NCBI GenBank assembly: GCA_023229945.1
Contig: JALNYH010000002.1
Coordinates: 1-64,000 of the forward strand
Direction of reading: 5' to 3'
Length of the DNA stretch: 64,000 nt
From: Arcobacteraceae bacterium
GTDB taxonomy: Bacteria > Campylobacterota > Campylobacteria > Campylobacterales > Arcobacteraceae
Shown here: positions 8,238-17,087 of the stretch, in pieces
Layout: every line of letters starts with the position of its first letter
Position numbering within the stretch: position 1 is the stretch's first letter
Notes under the pieces: generated by a model
Database searches by the model: none
What the model saw: only the letters and a program-made list of their open reading frames with translations
What the model was told of the DNA's origin: nothing
Position numbers and translations under genes: made by a program

Positions 8238-8737
8238 AGCTTTAATATTTCTATAGCATTCGTCGGACAAATCTTGACACAAAAGCCACAATTTGTACAT
8301 AGGTCACTATTTATCTCAGGTCTAAACATCCCCAAAAACTTGATGGCATTATCCAAACATGGGTCTTTACAGGAAAAACACATTGTTTGATTCCAACTCA
8401 TACATTTTAGTATGTCTATTTTAAATTTAGCATTAATAAGTGACTTATATTCTAATTTTAAAACATCTTTTGGACAAGATACGGCACACTCATCACAATA
8501 AGTACACCCACTTTTACTAAAATCCAACATTGGAGTTTTGTCATCACCAAAAACTATAATATGTTCTTGACAAAAAGAGGCACACACTCCATCACAACTT
8601 GCACACTCTTTGTAAAAATCATCTTCATTTGCATAATAAGGAGGTCTTACGACCACTACTTTAGTATTGTCCTTATTACTTCCAAATTTGGAAGCAAGAG
8701 AGCTAAAAAGCTCCCTTCTACCATTATTAGTATTCAA
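8234..8737 (-). CDS. napF: NapF, ferredoxin-like protein with four [4Fe-4S] sites
   Basis: A 167-residue cytoplasmic ferredoxin. Four Cys clusters can be read: CASCDGVCASFC, CTYCDECAVSCP, CMSWNQTMCFSCKDPC and CTNCGFCVKICP. The N-terminus NNGRRELFSSLASKFG is the usual NapF start, an amphipathic region with a twin arginine that is not cleaved. NapF is thought to keep NapA precursor or NapH-linked electron flow in a usable redox state. Its start overlaps the end of napB by 11 bases. The palindromic element downstream overlaps its stop codon. Confidence 0.92.
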   Translation of the reverse strand: MNTNNGRRELFSSLASKFGSNKDNTKVVVVRPPYYANEDDFYKECASCDGVCASFCQEHIIVFGDDKTPMLDFSKSGCTYCDECAVSCPKDVLKLEYKSLINAKFKIDILKCMSWNQTMCFSCKDPCLDNAIKFLGMFRPEINSDLCTNCGFCVKICPTNAIEILKL

Positions 8738-9374
8738 GAGTATTTAGCCCTTCTAGCAATCTATCTCCATCCCAATTTGATTTTTTTGCACCATCTTTAT
8801 CAATAAAATCTGGTTCAAAAACATTTAGTGGAGCATCACCCATGCTTTGTGGAGCATGGCATGCAGTACAATTAAATCTAGCTGACGCTAAATCATCAAG
8901 TTTTTTAATTGCAACTTCATTTTTCATATTATCAGCAGCTTTTTTGAAATCTTTCCCATCATAAGTATGTCTAGGTCTAAAATCTGTAAAGTGTGATACA
9001 GGTACAGATGTAGCACCCATAGACGCAGCAACTTCAGGTAAGTGACAACTAATACATTGATTGTTGTCTCTTGTAACTTCCATCATACCTTCTACATCAT
9101 GTGGTATCATTGGTGGAGCATCTTGAAATGCTCTCTTGATAGTATTTCCACTTCCTGCAACATCTTTACGATAATCTGTTTTATCACCAACAGTTTTACT
9201 TTCATCCATCAAACTAGTATTTCTAAGACCAATCTCTTCTTCTGTAAATTTAGGTTTTACAGAATCACTAAGTTGCGCTTTACTATTTGTAGAAGTTGTA
9301 CTATTACATCCAGCTACCAACAAACCTGCTGCAACAACGCTTAAAGCTAGTCTCAACATTTTATGCTTTATCAT
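8727..9374 (-). CDS. napB: NapB, dihaem cytochrome c subunit of periplasmic nitrate reductase
   Basis: A 215-residue precursor with a signal peptide ending in the lipobox LLVAGC (Cys about residue 23), so this NapB is predicted to be a lipoprotein rather than free. The two haem motifs are CISCH (about residues 108-112) and CTACH (about 170-174). It passes electrons from NapH/NapG to NapA. Its ATG overlaps the napH stop (ATGA). An alternative start, MLRLALS, lies five codons in. The N-terminal spacer rich in Ser, Thr and Lys after the Cys fits a membrane tether. Confidence 0.93.
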   Translation of the reverse strand: MIKHKMLRLALSVVAAGLLVAGCNSTTSTNSKAQLSDSVKPKFTEEEIGLRNTSLMDESKTVGDKTDYRKDVAGSGNTIKRAFQDAPPMIPHDVEGMMEVTRDNNQCISCHLPEVAASMGATSVPVSHFTDFRPRHTYDGKDFKKAADNMKNEVAIKKLDDLASARFNCTACHAPQSMGDAPLNVFEPDFIDKDGAKKSNWDGDRLLEGLNTLEY

Positions 9375-10192
9375 TTTTTATTCTCCTCATAAAATCTTCT
9401 TATTGAAAAATTAAGAGCATCATCATCACAAACTTCGACACATCTACCACAGTTTGTACATTCACCATTTAGTATTTGTTCACTTGATTTTCCAACCATA
9501 AACAATACTTGACTTTCAGGACAAACTTCTTTGCATTTCATACAAAGGGTACATTTATCTTCTTTGTGATCAACTCTTATTAAACTATATCGCCCAACAA
9601 GTGAATAAAACCCACCTAAAGGACAGATATGTCCACACCAACCATTTTTTAAAACAAACAAATCAAACAAAAAGATTACAAGCATAGCTGCCCAGCCAAA
9701 ACCTAGTCCAAATATAATTCCACGATGTACCATACCAATAGGTGATATAAACTCAAATGCAGTAATACCAAGTAAAAAAGAGATTACAAGAGTAAGCCCC
9801 AATACCCAATATCTTATATTTCTAGTAGCTGGTTGTTTTTTTTGTATTTTATTGACACCTGATGTTCTTCTGATATAATTACTCAAATCTGTAATCATAT
9901 TAACTGGACACACCCATGAACAAAACACTCTTCCACCAACAAGAAAATAAAATGTAGTTATAATCAACGCACCTAATACAATATCTATTGCTATCACTGC
10001 CCCAGCAGCCAACATTTGCAAAAGTGCCAAAGGATCAGATAGCGGAACTAAACCCAACACCAAAGATGAGCTTAAATTTCCTACCAATAGATTCCAACCC
10101 CATACATTTGCACTTATATACAGTAACAAAATAGAAACTTGTGTGATTCTTCTTAAAAAGAGAAATCGATGTTTATACAAAAAATTACTCAT
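9371..10192 (-). CDS. napH: NapH, membrane ferredoxin-type quinol dehydrogenase subunit
   Basis: A 273-residue inner-membrane protein with four transmembrane segments. It has two CxxxCP motifs after membrane segments (FCSWVCPVNM and CGHICPLGG), characteristic of NapH/NosR-type proteins. Two C-terminal [4Fe-4S] sites follow (CTLCMKCKEVCP and CTNCGRCVEVC). It oxidises menaquinol together with NapG and replaces NapC. I place the start at the ATG at 10190-10192, which overlaps the napG stop (ATGAGTAA). The longer reading frame to 10225 lies inside napG and is not supported. Confidence 0.92.
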   Translation of the reverse strand: MSNFLYKHRFLFLRRITQVSILLLYISANVWGWNLLVGNLSSSLVLGLVPLSDPLALLQMLAAGAVIAIDIVLGALIITTFYFLVGGRVFCSWVCPVNMITDLSNYIRRTSGVNKIQKKQPATRNIRYWVLGLTLVISFLLGITAFEFISPIGMVHRGIIFGLGFGWAAMLVIFLFDLFVLKNGWCGHICPLGGFYSLVGRYSLIRVDHKEDKCTLCMKCKEVCPESQVLFMVGKSSEQILNGECTNCGRCVEVCDDDALNFSIRRFYEENKK

Positions 10193-11030
10193 CGAACAAT
10201 CCTCCCATATCATTAAGTGAATCAACAGCTTTTTCTTTACTTAAATCTGTCGTTGTTGTCTTGCTTGTTGCATGTTCCAATCTTGCTTCATCAGCCTTGT
10301 CCCAACCTTTGATATAATAATCTCCAGCCCGACCAAGAACCGTCTCTCGAGGCAAAATCGTAATAGATGCTTTTTCTGTCACACAAGCTTTTTCACACAA
10401 GCCACACCCGGTACAAATATCATAATTCACAACTGGTTTCATAAAAGCATGTTTACCAGTTCTTTCATTTTTGCTATATTCTACAAAGATAGCCTCACCT
10501 AAAAGCGGACAAGCACGATAACAAGCATCACATTGTATCCCCCAAAAAGCAATACAATTAAGGCTATCAACTACAGCTACACCCATTTTGGCTTTGTTTA
10601 TATCAAGTTTGCCATTAGTACTTACTAGAATTTCATCTAGAGCATTTGTAGGACAAACAGGAACACATGGAATATCTGGACACATATAACATGGAATATC
10701 TCTAGCTACAAAATATGGAGTTCCTAAAGGACGATTGTCCCCAGGACGAGCTAGCATCAATGTATCATAAGGACACGCTAATACACACATTCCACACTTT
10801 ATACAAGTTTTCAAGAAATCCTCTTCAGGTAATGCCCCAGGAGGTCTTAATATCAATGAATTTGCAGTTGCTTCATCTACATAAGCACTCCAAACCAACC
10901 CACCAAGAGCAGCAACTCCTGCTGTTCTAGTGATATTTAAAAAGAATTCTCTTCTACTTTGGCTAACTACATTTTCCATATCTTCTTCTTTTTTGTTTGT
11001 CATTTCGACTTTTGGATTAATATTGTTCAA
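10185..11030 (-). CDS. napG: NapG, periplasmic ferredoxin of the nap electron chain
   Basis: A 281-residue protein with a Tat signal (SRREFFLNITRTAG near residue 25) and four [4Fe-4S] sites, including CIKCGMCVLACP, CYMCPDIPCVPVCP, CDACYRACP and CTGCGLCEKAC. It shuttles electrons from NapH to NapB. The frame opens with a TTG at 11028-11030 behind AAAAGGG. ATG codons at 11003 and 10979 are alternatives; the last gives the most usual signal-peptide length. Its 3' end overlaps napH by eight bases, and it lies 14 bases after napA. Confidence 0.9.
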   Translation of the reverse strand: MNNINPKVEMTNKKEEDMENVVSQSRREFFLNITRTAGVAALGGLVWSAYVDEATANSLILRPPGALPEEDFLKTCIKCGMCVLACPYDTLMLARPGDNRPLGTPYFVARDIPCYMCPDIPCVPVCPTNALDEILVSTNGKLDINKAKMGVAVVDSLNCIAFWGIQCDACYRACPLLGEAIFVEYSKNERTGKHAFMKPVVNYDICTGCGLCEKACVTEKASITILPRETVLGRAGDYYIKGWDKADEARLEHATSKTTTTDLSKEKAVDSLNDMGGLFDE

Positions 11031-11044
11031 GACAATATACCCTT

Positions 11045-13858
11045 TTATGCTTTATATACTTTAACTGCACATTTTTTGAAATCTGTTTGAGCAGATAATG
11101 GGCAAGTTGCATCCAAACAAACTTTATTAATGAAAACTTTTTCATCAAACCATGGAACATAAACAAGTCCTCTTGGAGGTCTATTTCTTCCTCTTGTTTC
11201 AACTCTAGCTTTTACTTTTCCTCTTCTACTCTCAACCCAACAATGCTCACCTTGTTTGACACCAAATGCGTCTGCATCTTTTGGGTGCATATAGCAAAGT
11301 GCTTCTGGAACTGCACGGAATAATTCAGGAACTCTCATAGTCATAGTTCCACTATGCCAGTGTTCAAGAACCCTACCAGTACTTAGCCATGTAGGATATG
11401 CTTCATCTGGAGTTTCTGGATAATCCATATATGGTCTTGCAAATATTTTTGCTTTATTTTTCAATGGTTTAGCTTCTTTATTTGTAATACCTTTTAAGTC
11501 ACCAAATGGTAATGCTTTTGCCAATGTACCATAATATGCAAATTCTGTATGACCAGTTTCTGCACCATATTTTTTCGCATATGGGTCATATTTAGTATTA
11601 AATCTCCATTGTGTCTCTTTGCCATCAACAACTGGCCATTTTAGACCTCTTACTCTATGATATGTATCAAAGTCAGCTAAATCGTGAGCGTGTCCTCTAC
11701 CAAAGTATGCATATTCTTCAAAAAGATATTTTTGGATAAAGAAACCATAACCTTTGAATACTTCTCCATCACTTCCAACAACATTTCTGCTATCTCCGTA
11801 ACCTTCAGAGTTATCATATCCTTTTTGGATTGGATCATTTTGGTCAAGTTTATAGCTTTTTGCTCTTTTATTTGCGAAAAGAATTTCATACATAGTTGTA
11901 TTTTCATTATAGCCCATAGCTTTTGCTTTTTCTATAACACTTGGAAGTACAGTTTTACCATCTCTTAGTTTCCACTCGCCCCATAAATCAGCAACTGTAA
12001 ATCTTTTTGATAACTCAACCCATTGCCATGTATCACTCATAGCATCACCTACTGGTAATACTTGTTGTCTCCATAGTTGTGTTCTTCTTTCTGCATTACC
12101 ATATCCACCCCATTTTTCATAAATCATAGCTGATGGTAAGATAAGGTCTGATACTTTTGCACTAATTCCAGGATAACCATCAGATGTAACGATAAAGTTA
12201 TCCATCTCTCTTGCTGCTTTTATCCAGTGAGTTGCACTTGCTGTATCTTGGTATGGGTTACATACATTTACCCATGCAAATTTCATAAATCCATCTTCGA
12301 TATCTCTGTGGATTTTCATAATATGTTGATTTCCAACTGGGTTTATAGTACCTTCTGGAACCATCCAAACATCTTCTGTAATTTTTCTATGTTTTGGATT
12401 TTCATTCATCATATCCGCTGGAAGTCTGTGTGTAAATGTACCAACTTCTCTAGCTGTTCCACATGCACTTGGTTGTCCTGTAAGAGAGAATGCTCCACTT
12501 CCTGGAACTGATTGTTTGTTTAATAAAAAGTGAACATTGTATGATAATGTATTACACCAAGTTCCTCTTGTATGTTGATTCATACCCATTGTCCAAAAAG
12601 ATACTACTTTTCTACCTTTTTCGATATAAAGATTTGCTAACGCTTTTAACTTACCTTTGAATTGCTCTAAATCTTCATCAGGGTCACCTTTTGCAATTTT
12701 TGCAACATAATCAACAGTATAAGGAGCAAGGAATTTTTTATATTCTTCAAAAGAAATTTCCCAGTGTTTAAGTCCAGCTGGAGTATGTTCCATAGTATCA
12801 CCTGCTTTATAACCAAATGGTTCTAATGCTGGTCCTTCTTCTGGTGAAACAATAGTTTTCATCTCTTTACTTACTGTTTGCATTTCTAAAGCACTATACT
12901 TACCATCTTTGATTGACTTGTCAGTAGATCTTCTCATACCATAACCAATATTTACAGGTTGTGAACAAAATACTATATGTTTATTTACGAAATCCCAATC
13001 AATTGCTTCTGGATGATTGTATACTATTTCATGAGCTATATAATTCCAAAGTGCAAGGTCTGTATTTGGAGTAAAGATAATTTCAATATCAGCAATATCA
13101 GAAGTTCTATGTGTATAAGTTTGGATACTCACTACTTTTACACGATCAGGATCACTTAATTTTCTATCTGTTACCCTTGACCATAGAATTGGGTGCATTT
13201 CTGCCATGTTTGAACCCCATGCTACAACAGTATCAGTCATCTCGATATCATCATAACATCCTGCTGGCTCATCTATACCAAATGTTTGATAAAAACCAAC
13301 AACCGCACTTGCCATACAGTGTCTTGCATTTGGATCTATTGCATTAGATCTAAATCCAGCTTTCATCATCTTTTGAGCAGCATAACCTTCCATGATAGTA
13401 TATTGACCACTTGCAAATACACCAACACCCTCAGGTCCACTGTGTTTAAGAGCGATTTTGATATGTTTTTCCATCTCATCAAATGCTCTTTTCCAAGATA
13501 CTGGAGCAAATTTACCATTTTTATCAAACTCACCTTTTTCATTTACTCTTAAAAGTGGAGTTTTTAATCTATCAGCACCATACATAATTTTTGCATTAAA
13601 ATATCCTTTGATACAGTTAAGCCCTCTATTTACTGGAGCTGCTGGATCACCTTTTACTGCAACAATTCTTCCTTCTTTTGTAGCGAGCATAATCCCACAC
13701 CCTGTACCACAAAATCTACAAGCAGCCTTATCCCATCTCCATCCAGCCTCAGCTGAATTTGCCTGAGCACTTAAGCTACTCGGAACTGCCATACCAACAG
13801 CTGCCGCTGCGCTAGCTGCTGCTGAACTTTTCAAGAAATCTCTTCGATTTAAAGACAT
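11045..13858 (-). CDS. napA: NapA, catalytic subunit of periplasmic nitrate reductase
   Basis: A 937-residue molybdenum bis-MGD enzyme that reduces nitrate to nitrite in the periplasm. It has a Tat signal (NRRDFLKSSAAASAAAAVG, residues 4-22). The N-terminal [4Fe-4S] cysteines are in CRFCGTGC and GLNCIKG (residues about 47, 50, 54 and 82). The Mo-ligand Cys lies in NARHCMASAV near residue 180. AGGAGGA lies just before the ATG at 13858, so I prefer this start over the upstream frame beginning at 13885. It opens the nap operon, with a Crp/Fnr-type box 95 bases upstream. The length matches epsilonproteobacterial NapA. Confidence 0.96.
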   Translation of the reverse strand: MSLNRRDFLKSSAAASAAAAVGMAVPSSLSAQANSAEAGWRWDKAACRFCGTGCGIMLATKEGRIVAVKGDPAAPVNRGLNCIKGYFNAKIMYGADRLKTPLLRVNEKGEFDKNGKFAPVSWKRAFDEMEKHIKIALKHSGPEGVGVFASGQYTIMEGYAAQKMMKAGFRSNAIDPNARHCMASAVVGFYQTFGIDEPAGCYDDIEMTDTVVAWGSNMAEMHPILWSRVTDRKLSDPDRVKVVSIQTYTHRTSDIADIEIIFTPNTDLALWNYIAHEIVYNHPEAIDWDFVNKHIVFCSQPVNIGYGMRRSTDKSIKDGKYSALEMQTVSKEMKTIVSPEEGPALEPFGYKAGDTMEHTPAGLKHWEISFEEYKKFLAPYTVDYVAKIAKGDPDEDLEQFKGKLKALANLYIEKGRKVVSFWTMGMNQHTRGTWCNTLSYNVHFLLNKQSVPGSGAFSLTGQPSACGTAREVGTFTHRLPADMMNENPKHRKITEDVWMVPEGTINPVGNQHIMKIHRDIEDGFMKFAWVNVCNPYQDTASATHWIKAAREMDNFIVTSDGYPGISAKVSDLILPSAMIYEKWGGYGNAERRTQLWRQQVLPVGDAMSDTWQWVELSKRFTVADLWGEWKLRDGKTVLPSVIEKAKAMGYNENTTMYEILFANKRAKSYKLDQNDPIQKGYDNSEGYGDSRNVVGSDGEVFKGYGFFIQKYLFEEYAYFGRGHAHDLADFDTYHRVRGLKWPVVDGKETQWRFNTKYDPYAKKYGAETGHTEFAYYGTLAKALPFGDLKGITNKEAKPLKNKAKIFARPYMDYPETPDEAYPTWLSTGRVLEHWHSGTMTMRVPELFRAVPEALCYMHPKDADAFGVKQGEHCWVESRRGKVKARVETRGRNRPPRGLVYVPWFDEKVFINKVCLDATCPLSAQTDFKKCAVKVYKA

Positions 13859-13923
13859 AGTCGTCCTCCTTATTGGTCGATTCATAACCTGTAGAATAAG
13901 AGTATTCTTAGATTAATATTGTA

Positions 13924-13966
13924 ATTGTACCTATTGGGTAGGATTAAAGTCTTTGACCTCGGTCAA
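13924..13966 (-). promoter_or_regulatory. Crp/Fnr-type box plus -10 for the nap operon
   Basis: The perfect palindrome TTGAC-CTCG-GTCAA (13953-13966) is followed on the minus strand, after 23 bases, by TACAAT (13929-13924). The napA ATG starts 95 bases from the box, leaving a leader of about 60 bases. Confidence 0.8.
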
Positions 13967-14074
13967 GAAAGTTTTATTTTAGATGGTAGGTGTTAGGTTG
14001 TAGGTGGTAGTGATTGTTTATGTTTTTTTTGATACAATAATAAAGTAAGTAATTATTATATTGAAATAATCGTC

Positions 14075-14095
14075 ATTCCGTGCTTGACACGGAAT
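14075..14095. repeat. short inverted repeat with CTTGA loop
   Basis: ATTCCGTG and CACGGAAT form an 8-bp perfect stem around CTTGA, followed by CTA. It is of the same kind as the hairpin at 1-21. It sits in the gap 13859-14162, between the divergently oriented ends of the nap promoter and the PilJ-type gene; apart from the nap promoter I see nothing else there. Confidence 0.55.
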
Positions 14096-14162
14096 CTAAA
14101 AAAATACCAACTAATTTTTAAGAAGTTTATTTATATTTTTTTATACAATCAGAAAACTACCT

Positions 14163-15476
14163 CTACTTATGCAAATTATTAAAATTATTCTGTAATTTTT
14201 CTAGCATTTTTGCTGTGTTTGCTAGGTCTTCTAGGGATTGGATGGCTATGTCTTCGCTTGTGTCTAGGGCTTTTTTGAGTTTGGCTTCTTCTATCCCTTC
14301 TACATGAGTTTCACTTTGGGCTACATTTGCTAGTTTTTCGATAGCACTTTTTGATTCGTTTATGGCTTTATTGGCTTCTGCTAATATTTTGTTTATATCT
14401 TTTGCAAAAGAATCTATATGTTTGACTGCAATGCTTAGCTCATCAGTTGGTTCATCTTCTGCAAACATAACTGGCTGATTTGGGGTGGTGATGTTTGATA
14501 TGTCTTTTGAGTGAGCTACGAATCTTTCAAATAATTTTTTAATATTTAAAACAAGGGCAAAAGAATATATAATAAAGATAATTGCGATACTAATTGCAAT
14601 ATACTGGAAAATTTGTAAAAATTCTCTTTTTTGTTTTGAATCATTTGTGTATGCAGTTACTACTTCATCAATATTATTCAAAATCATCACATTTTTTGTA
14701 GCAATTGTATCAAGAACTTTATCGATTACCATTTGGTTATCTATAAAACTATATGAATCTTTTTTGTACTGAACAAAAAGTGATAAGACTTCTTCTATAT
14801 TTTTATTTAGTTCTAGATTTTTTTTGATAATATTATATTTTGTAAGCTCGTTTAATCCTTTTTCAAAACTATCCAAAGCTTCATAGAATTTTTTGAAATC
14901 ACTACTACTTTTACTAAGTACAAAACTACTCAAATGAAAAGCCATTTTTTGAGTAAGCATCCTTTGTTCACCACTTCTATCTATATAATGCCCATCAAGG
15001 TTTGATTGTACCATAAGCTTTACTATCATATCTGATTTATCTAAAAGTATTTCATTCTTTGAGATAAGACTATCTTTGAGTTGGATATAAAGCAATTTAT
15101 TTATTTGATAACTTTCAATATCGTTGACAAAATCAAACCAACTTTTTTGAATAGCTACCAAACTATTATATATAGTATCATTTGGTGGTGGGTAGATTCC
15201 TTTTTCTTTGTTACCTTTTATCAAATCATTTAAAGATGTTTCAAACTCTTTTTGTGCTGATTTTATACTTGAAAAATCTATTGAATTTTGGCTATTGTTC
15301 AAAAAAATATCTTTTGTAATTTTTTGTGTGAGCATTCTTTCTTTTCCAGCCACATTTATAAGGTTTGAGTCTTTTTGTGTTTTGTAATTCAAAAACACTG
15401 TAACTCCACCTATTGTAATAATAATTACAGACAATACTGAAATCATAAACTTTATTTTAGATGTAATTTTGACCAT
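14163..15476 (-). CDS. PilJ-type membrane sensor without an output domain
   Basis: A 437-residue protein. A transmembrane segment (residues about 10-28) is followed by a periplasmic region with two copies of the PilJ/NarX-like motif (GKERMLTQKI near residue 41 and GEQRMLTQKM near residue 168), then a second membrane segment (about 290-312) and a cytoplasmic coiled-coil tail. No kinase, HAMP-MA or GGDEF domain is present, so output must go through a partner. PilJ/NIT-like domains are tied to nitrate/nitrite or redox sensing. It is 8 bases downstream of the first crp/fnr gene (GAATAGGAATTAATATG junction), so a joint regulatory unit is likely. Confidence 0.82.
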   Translation of the reverse strand: MVKITSKIKFMISVLSVIIITIGGVTVFLNYKTQKDSNLINVAGKERMLTQKITKDIFLNNSQNSIDFSSIKSAQKEFETSLNDLIKGNKEKGIYPPPNDTIYNSLVAIQKSWFDFVNDIESYQINKLLYIQLKDSLISKNEILLDKSDMIVKLMVQSNLDGHYIDRSGEQRMLTQKMAFHLSSFVLSKSSSDFKKFYEALDSFEKGLNELTKYNIIKKNLELNKNIEEVLSLFVQYKKDSYSFIDNQMVIDKVLDTIATKNVMILNNIDEVVTAYTNDSKQKREFLQIFQYIAISIAIIFIIYSFALVLNIKKLFERFVAHSKDISNITTPNQPVMFAEDEPTDELSIAVKHIDSFAKDINKILAEANKAINESKSAIEKLANVAQSETHVEGIEEAKLKKALDTSEDIAIQSLEDLANTAKMLEKLQNNFNNLHK

Positions 15477-15484
15477 ATTAATTC

Positions 15485-16138
15485 CTATTCAAAGAGGGCT
15501 TTTAAGCCATCTAAATCAATAATCTTTATATCTTGTCCATCATTTTGTATCAAGCTATTTCTAAAAAGCTTGTTTAAAATTCTTGATAATGTCTCTGGCT
15601 GGATATTGAGCATATAAGCAATATCACCTTTTTTGAGGGTATTGAAGCTTTCTAAATCTTGCACTAGCATAAATGCTACTTTTGCAGTACCATCAAAAAC
15701 TATTTCACGATTTATTATACACTGTAACATCTTAGTTTTTTTTGCAAACTCTTTTATTAAATTTAGTAAAAATTTTGTATTGTTTGAAAAAATATCTTTA
15801 AAAGTAGAATAATCAAATACCAAAACTTCACTATCTTTCGTAAACTCTGCATTTGCAAAGCACCCTATAGAGCCATCAAGATCAGTTATCTCAGAGATTA
15901 AACTACCACTTGTGATATTATACATAAAGATTTCATTATCCATTCTATCAACTTTGTATATTTTTAATCCACCAGTCAATAAAAAATAAATATTATCTTG
16001 CCTATCTTTTTCATAATGAAGAATATTACCACTATAAAACTTCTTCAAAGTTGTCGCACCAGAAAGTGTCATCAATTCATCATCACTTAAATCATCAAAT
16101 AGTTTATGATTTGATATATATTGTTTTAAATCTGCCAA
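15485..16138 (-). CDS. Crp/Fnr-family transcription regulator 1
   Basis: A 217-residue regulator with an N-terminal cNMP-binding-like barrel (residues about 10-125), a dimerisation helix and a C-terminal winged helix. The recognition helix is IQPETLSRILNKLF near residue 180. The E-x-x-S-R signature is that of FNR, which reads TTGAT half-sites and matches the boxes in this window. It lacks the Cys set of an oxygen-sensing FNR cluster, so it is nearer to DNR/NnrR/NssR. The start codon is TTG. It is divergent from ygbA around a shared box at 16209-16222, which suggests autoregulation. Confidence 0.9.
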   Translation of the reverse strand: MADLKQYISNHKLFDDLSDDELMTLSGATTLKKFYSGNILHYEKDRQDNIYFLLTGGLKIYKVDRMDNEIFMYNITSGSLISEITDLDGSIGCFANAEFTKDSEVLVFDYSTFKDIFSNNTKFLLNLIKEFAKKTKMLQCIINREIVFDGTAKVAFMLVQDLESFNTLKKGDIAYMLNIQPETLSRILNKLFRNSLIQNDGQDIKIIDLDGLKALFE

Positions 16139-16179
16139 ATCTTAACACCCCACTTTGTTAAATTTTGTCATGAAAAAAC

Positions 16180-16222
16180 ATTATACCGAAAAATGATTAA
16201 TTAATCTATTGATTTGGGTCAA
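16180..16222 (-). promoter_or_regulatory. Crp/Fnr-type box plus -10 for crp/fnr gene 1
   Basis: Read on the minus strand, the box at 16209-16222 is followed after 23 bases by TATAAT (16185-16180). The start codon lies 71 bases from the box. The same box also serves the divergent ygbA promoter. Confidence 0.65.
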
Positions 16223-16250
16223 GGAAATAAAAAAAAGATTTTGCTAAAGT
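16209..16250 (+). promoter_or_regulatory. Crp/Fnr-type box plus -10 for ygbA
   Basis: TTGAT-TTGG-GTCAA (16209-16222) is followed after 22 bases by TAAAGT (16245-16250). The ATG begins 59 bases after the box. Confidence 0.75.
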
Positions 16251-16280
16251 TAAAATAAAAAAACAAAAAGAAGTAAGATT

Positions 16281-16625
16281 ATGACAGCAGAAAAATTTCA
16301 TTCAGAAGTGATGACACTTAAGCGTTTTTTTGAAACTTATTGTATAAGTAATGGGCATAAATGTGCTAATCATTATATAGTAGTGGACTATAAAGAAAAA
16401 AAATACAGATTTGATTTCAATCTTTGTGATGAGTCTTTTGAGCTAATTACTTATGCAATAGAAAGGCTTTTGGAGTGTCCTCATGAAATCAAACCAAAGT
16501 GTAGATACTGCCCAACTCCATGTTACGACAAGTCAAGATACAAAGAAGTAGCAAAAATCATGAAATATAGTGGCATCAAGCTAGGGCTTTCAAAAATAAA
16601 ACAATTATTTACCATATCTCATTGA
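16281..16625 (+). CDS. ygbA: YgbA-like nitrosative-stress protein
   Basis: A 114-residue cytoplasmic protein of the family named nitrous oxide-stimulated promoter (YgbA_NO). It has the N-terminal ETYCISNGHKC pattern and the Cys-rich core CPHEIKPKCRYCPTPCYD (about residues 73-90), followed by the basic helix YKEVAKIMKYSG. E. coli ygbA is controlled by NO-responsive regulators. Its conserved cysteines suggest metal or Fe-S binding, which is not shown. It is preceded by a Crp/Fnr-type box in standard geometry, which fits an NO-response role here. Confidence 0.85.
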   Translation: MTAEKFHSEVMTLKRFFETYCISNGHKCANHYIVVDYKEKKYRFDFNLCDESFELITYAIERLLECPHEIKPKCRYCPTPCYDKSRYKEVAKIMKYSGIKLGLSKIKQLFTISH

Positions 16626-16671
16626 TATCTATGGTTTTTTTTGTTATCATATAAAAAAATTAGGAATACAC

Positions 16672-17016
16672 ATGAAAATATTAACAATTTTGATTTTATT
16701 GGTTTACAATTTATTTGCTTCAAATGTTGGTGAAATGCTTTTCAATGGCAATTGTCTAGCGTGTCACAATATAAAAACAGAAGTCTCAGCACCATCTATG
16801 GTGGAAATAAGAGATGTATATCTTGATATTTTCCCACGAAAAGAAGATTTTGTCAACTTTATGACAAACTGGGTATATGAACCAGAAGAAGATACTGCCT
16901 TTATGCCAAATGCTATAGATAAATATGGTCTTATGCCAAATCTGCACTATGACCAACAAATGCTTGAGGATATTTCTATTTATATTTTTGAGACTGATTT
17001 TTCAAAAATAGATTAA
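16672..17016 (+). CDS. monohaem cytochrome c, unassigned type
   Basis: A 114-residue precursor with a short signal peptide (residues 1-16, ends FASN) and one haem motif CLACH (about residues 27-31). A distal Met could be the one in FMPNAI or GLMPN. It starts 46 bases after ygbA and could be read from the same promoter. The C-terminal region rich in Asp and Glu (YEPEEDTAF) is unlike c553. The gene is followed within its last codons by another Crp/Fnr-type promoter facing the MOSC gene. A periplasmic electron carrier is the likely role; the partner is unknown. Confidence 0.85.
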   Translation: MKILTILILLVYNLFASNVGEMLFNGNCLACHNIKTEVSAPSMVEIRDVYLDIFPRKEDFVNFMTNWVYEPEEDTAFMPNAIDKYGLMPNLHYDQQMLEDISIYIFETDFSKID

Positions 17017-17019
17017 TTT

Positions 17020-17061
17020 TTGATATAAGTCAAATATATTTTGATAATATTTTATTACAAT
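17020..17061 (+). promoter_or_regulatory. Crp/Fnr-type box plus -10 for the MOSC gene
   Basis: TTGAT-ATAA-GTCAA (17020-17033) is followed after 22 bases by TACAAT (17056-17061). The ATG begins 55 bases after the box. Confidence 0.75.
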
Positions 17062-17087
17062 ATATTATCTTTTTTTTAGGTTGAATT

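Noticed and set aside
8172..8240. Repeated GAGGTACT units considered as a short CRISPR-like or tandem array.
   Set aside because: The units are direct and inverted parts of one hairpin with no spacers of regular length and no cas gene nearby.
10193..10225. N-terminal extension of NapH.
   Set aside because: It lies inside napG; the ATG at 10190-10192, overlapping the napG stop, gives the normal NapH start.
11677..13766. Several open frames on both strands inside napA (for example 12227-12511 plus and 11677-11907 minus).
   Set aside because: They lie wholly within a long, clearly coding napA frame, lack ribosome sites and have the odd Cys/Trp/Ser-rich composition of shadow translations.
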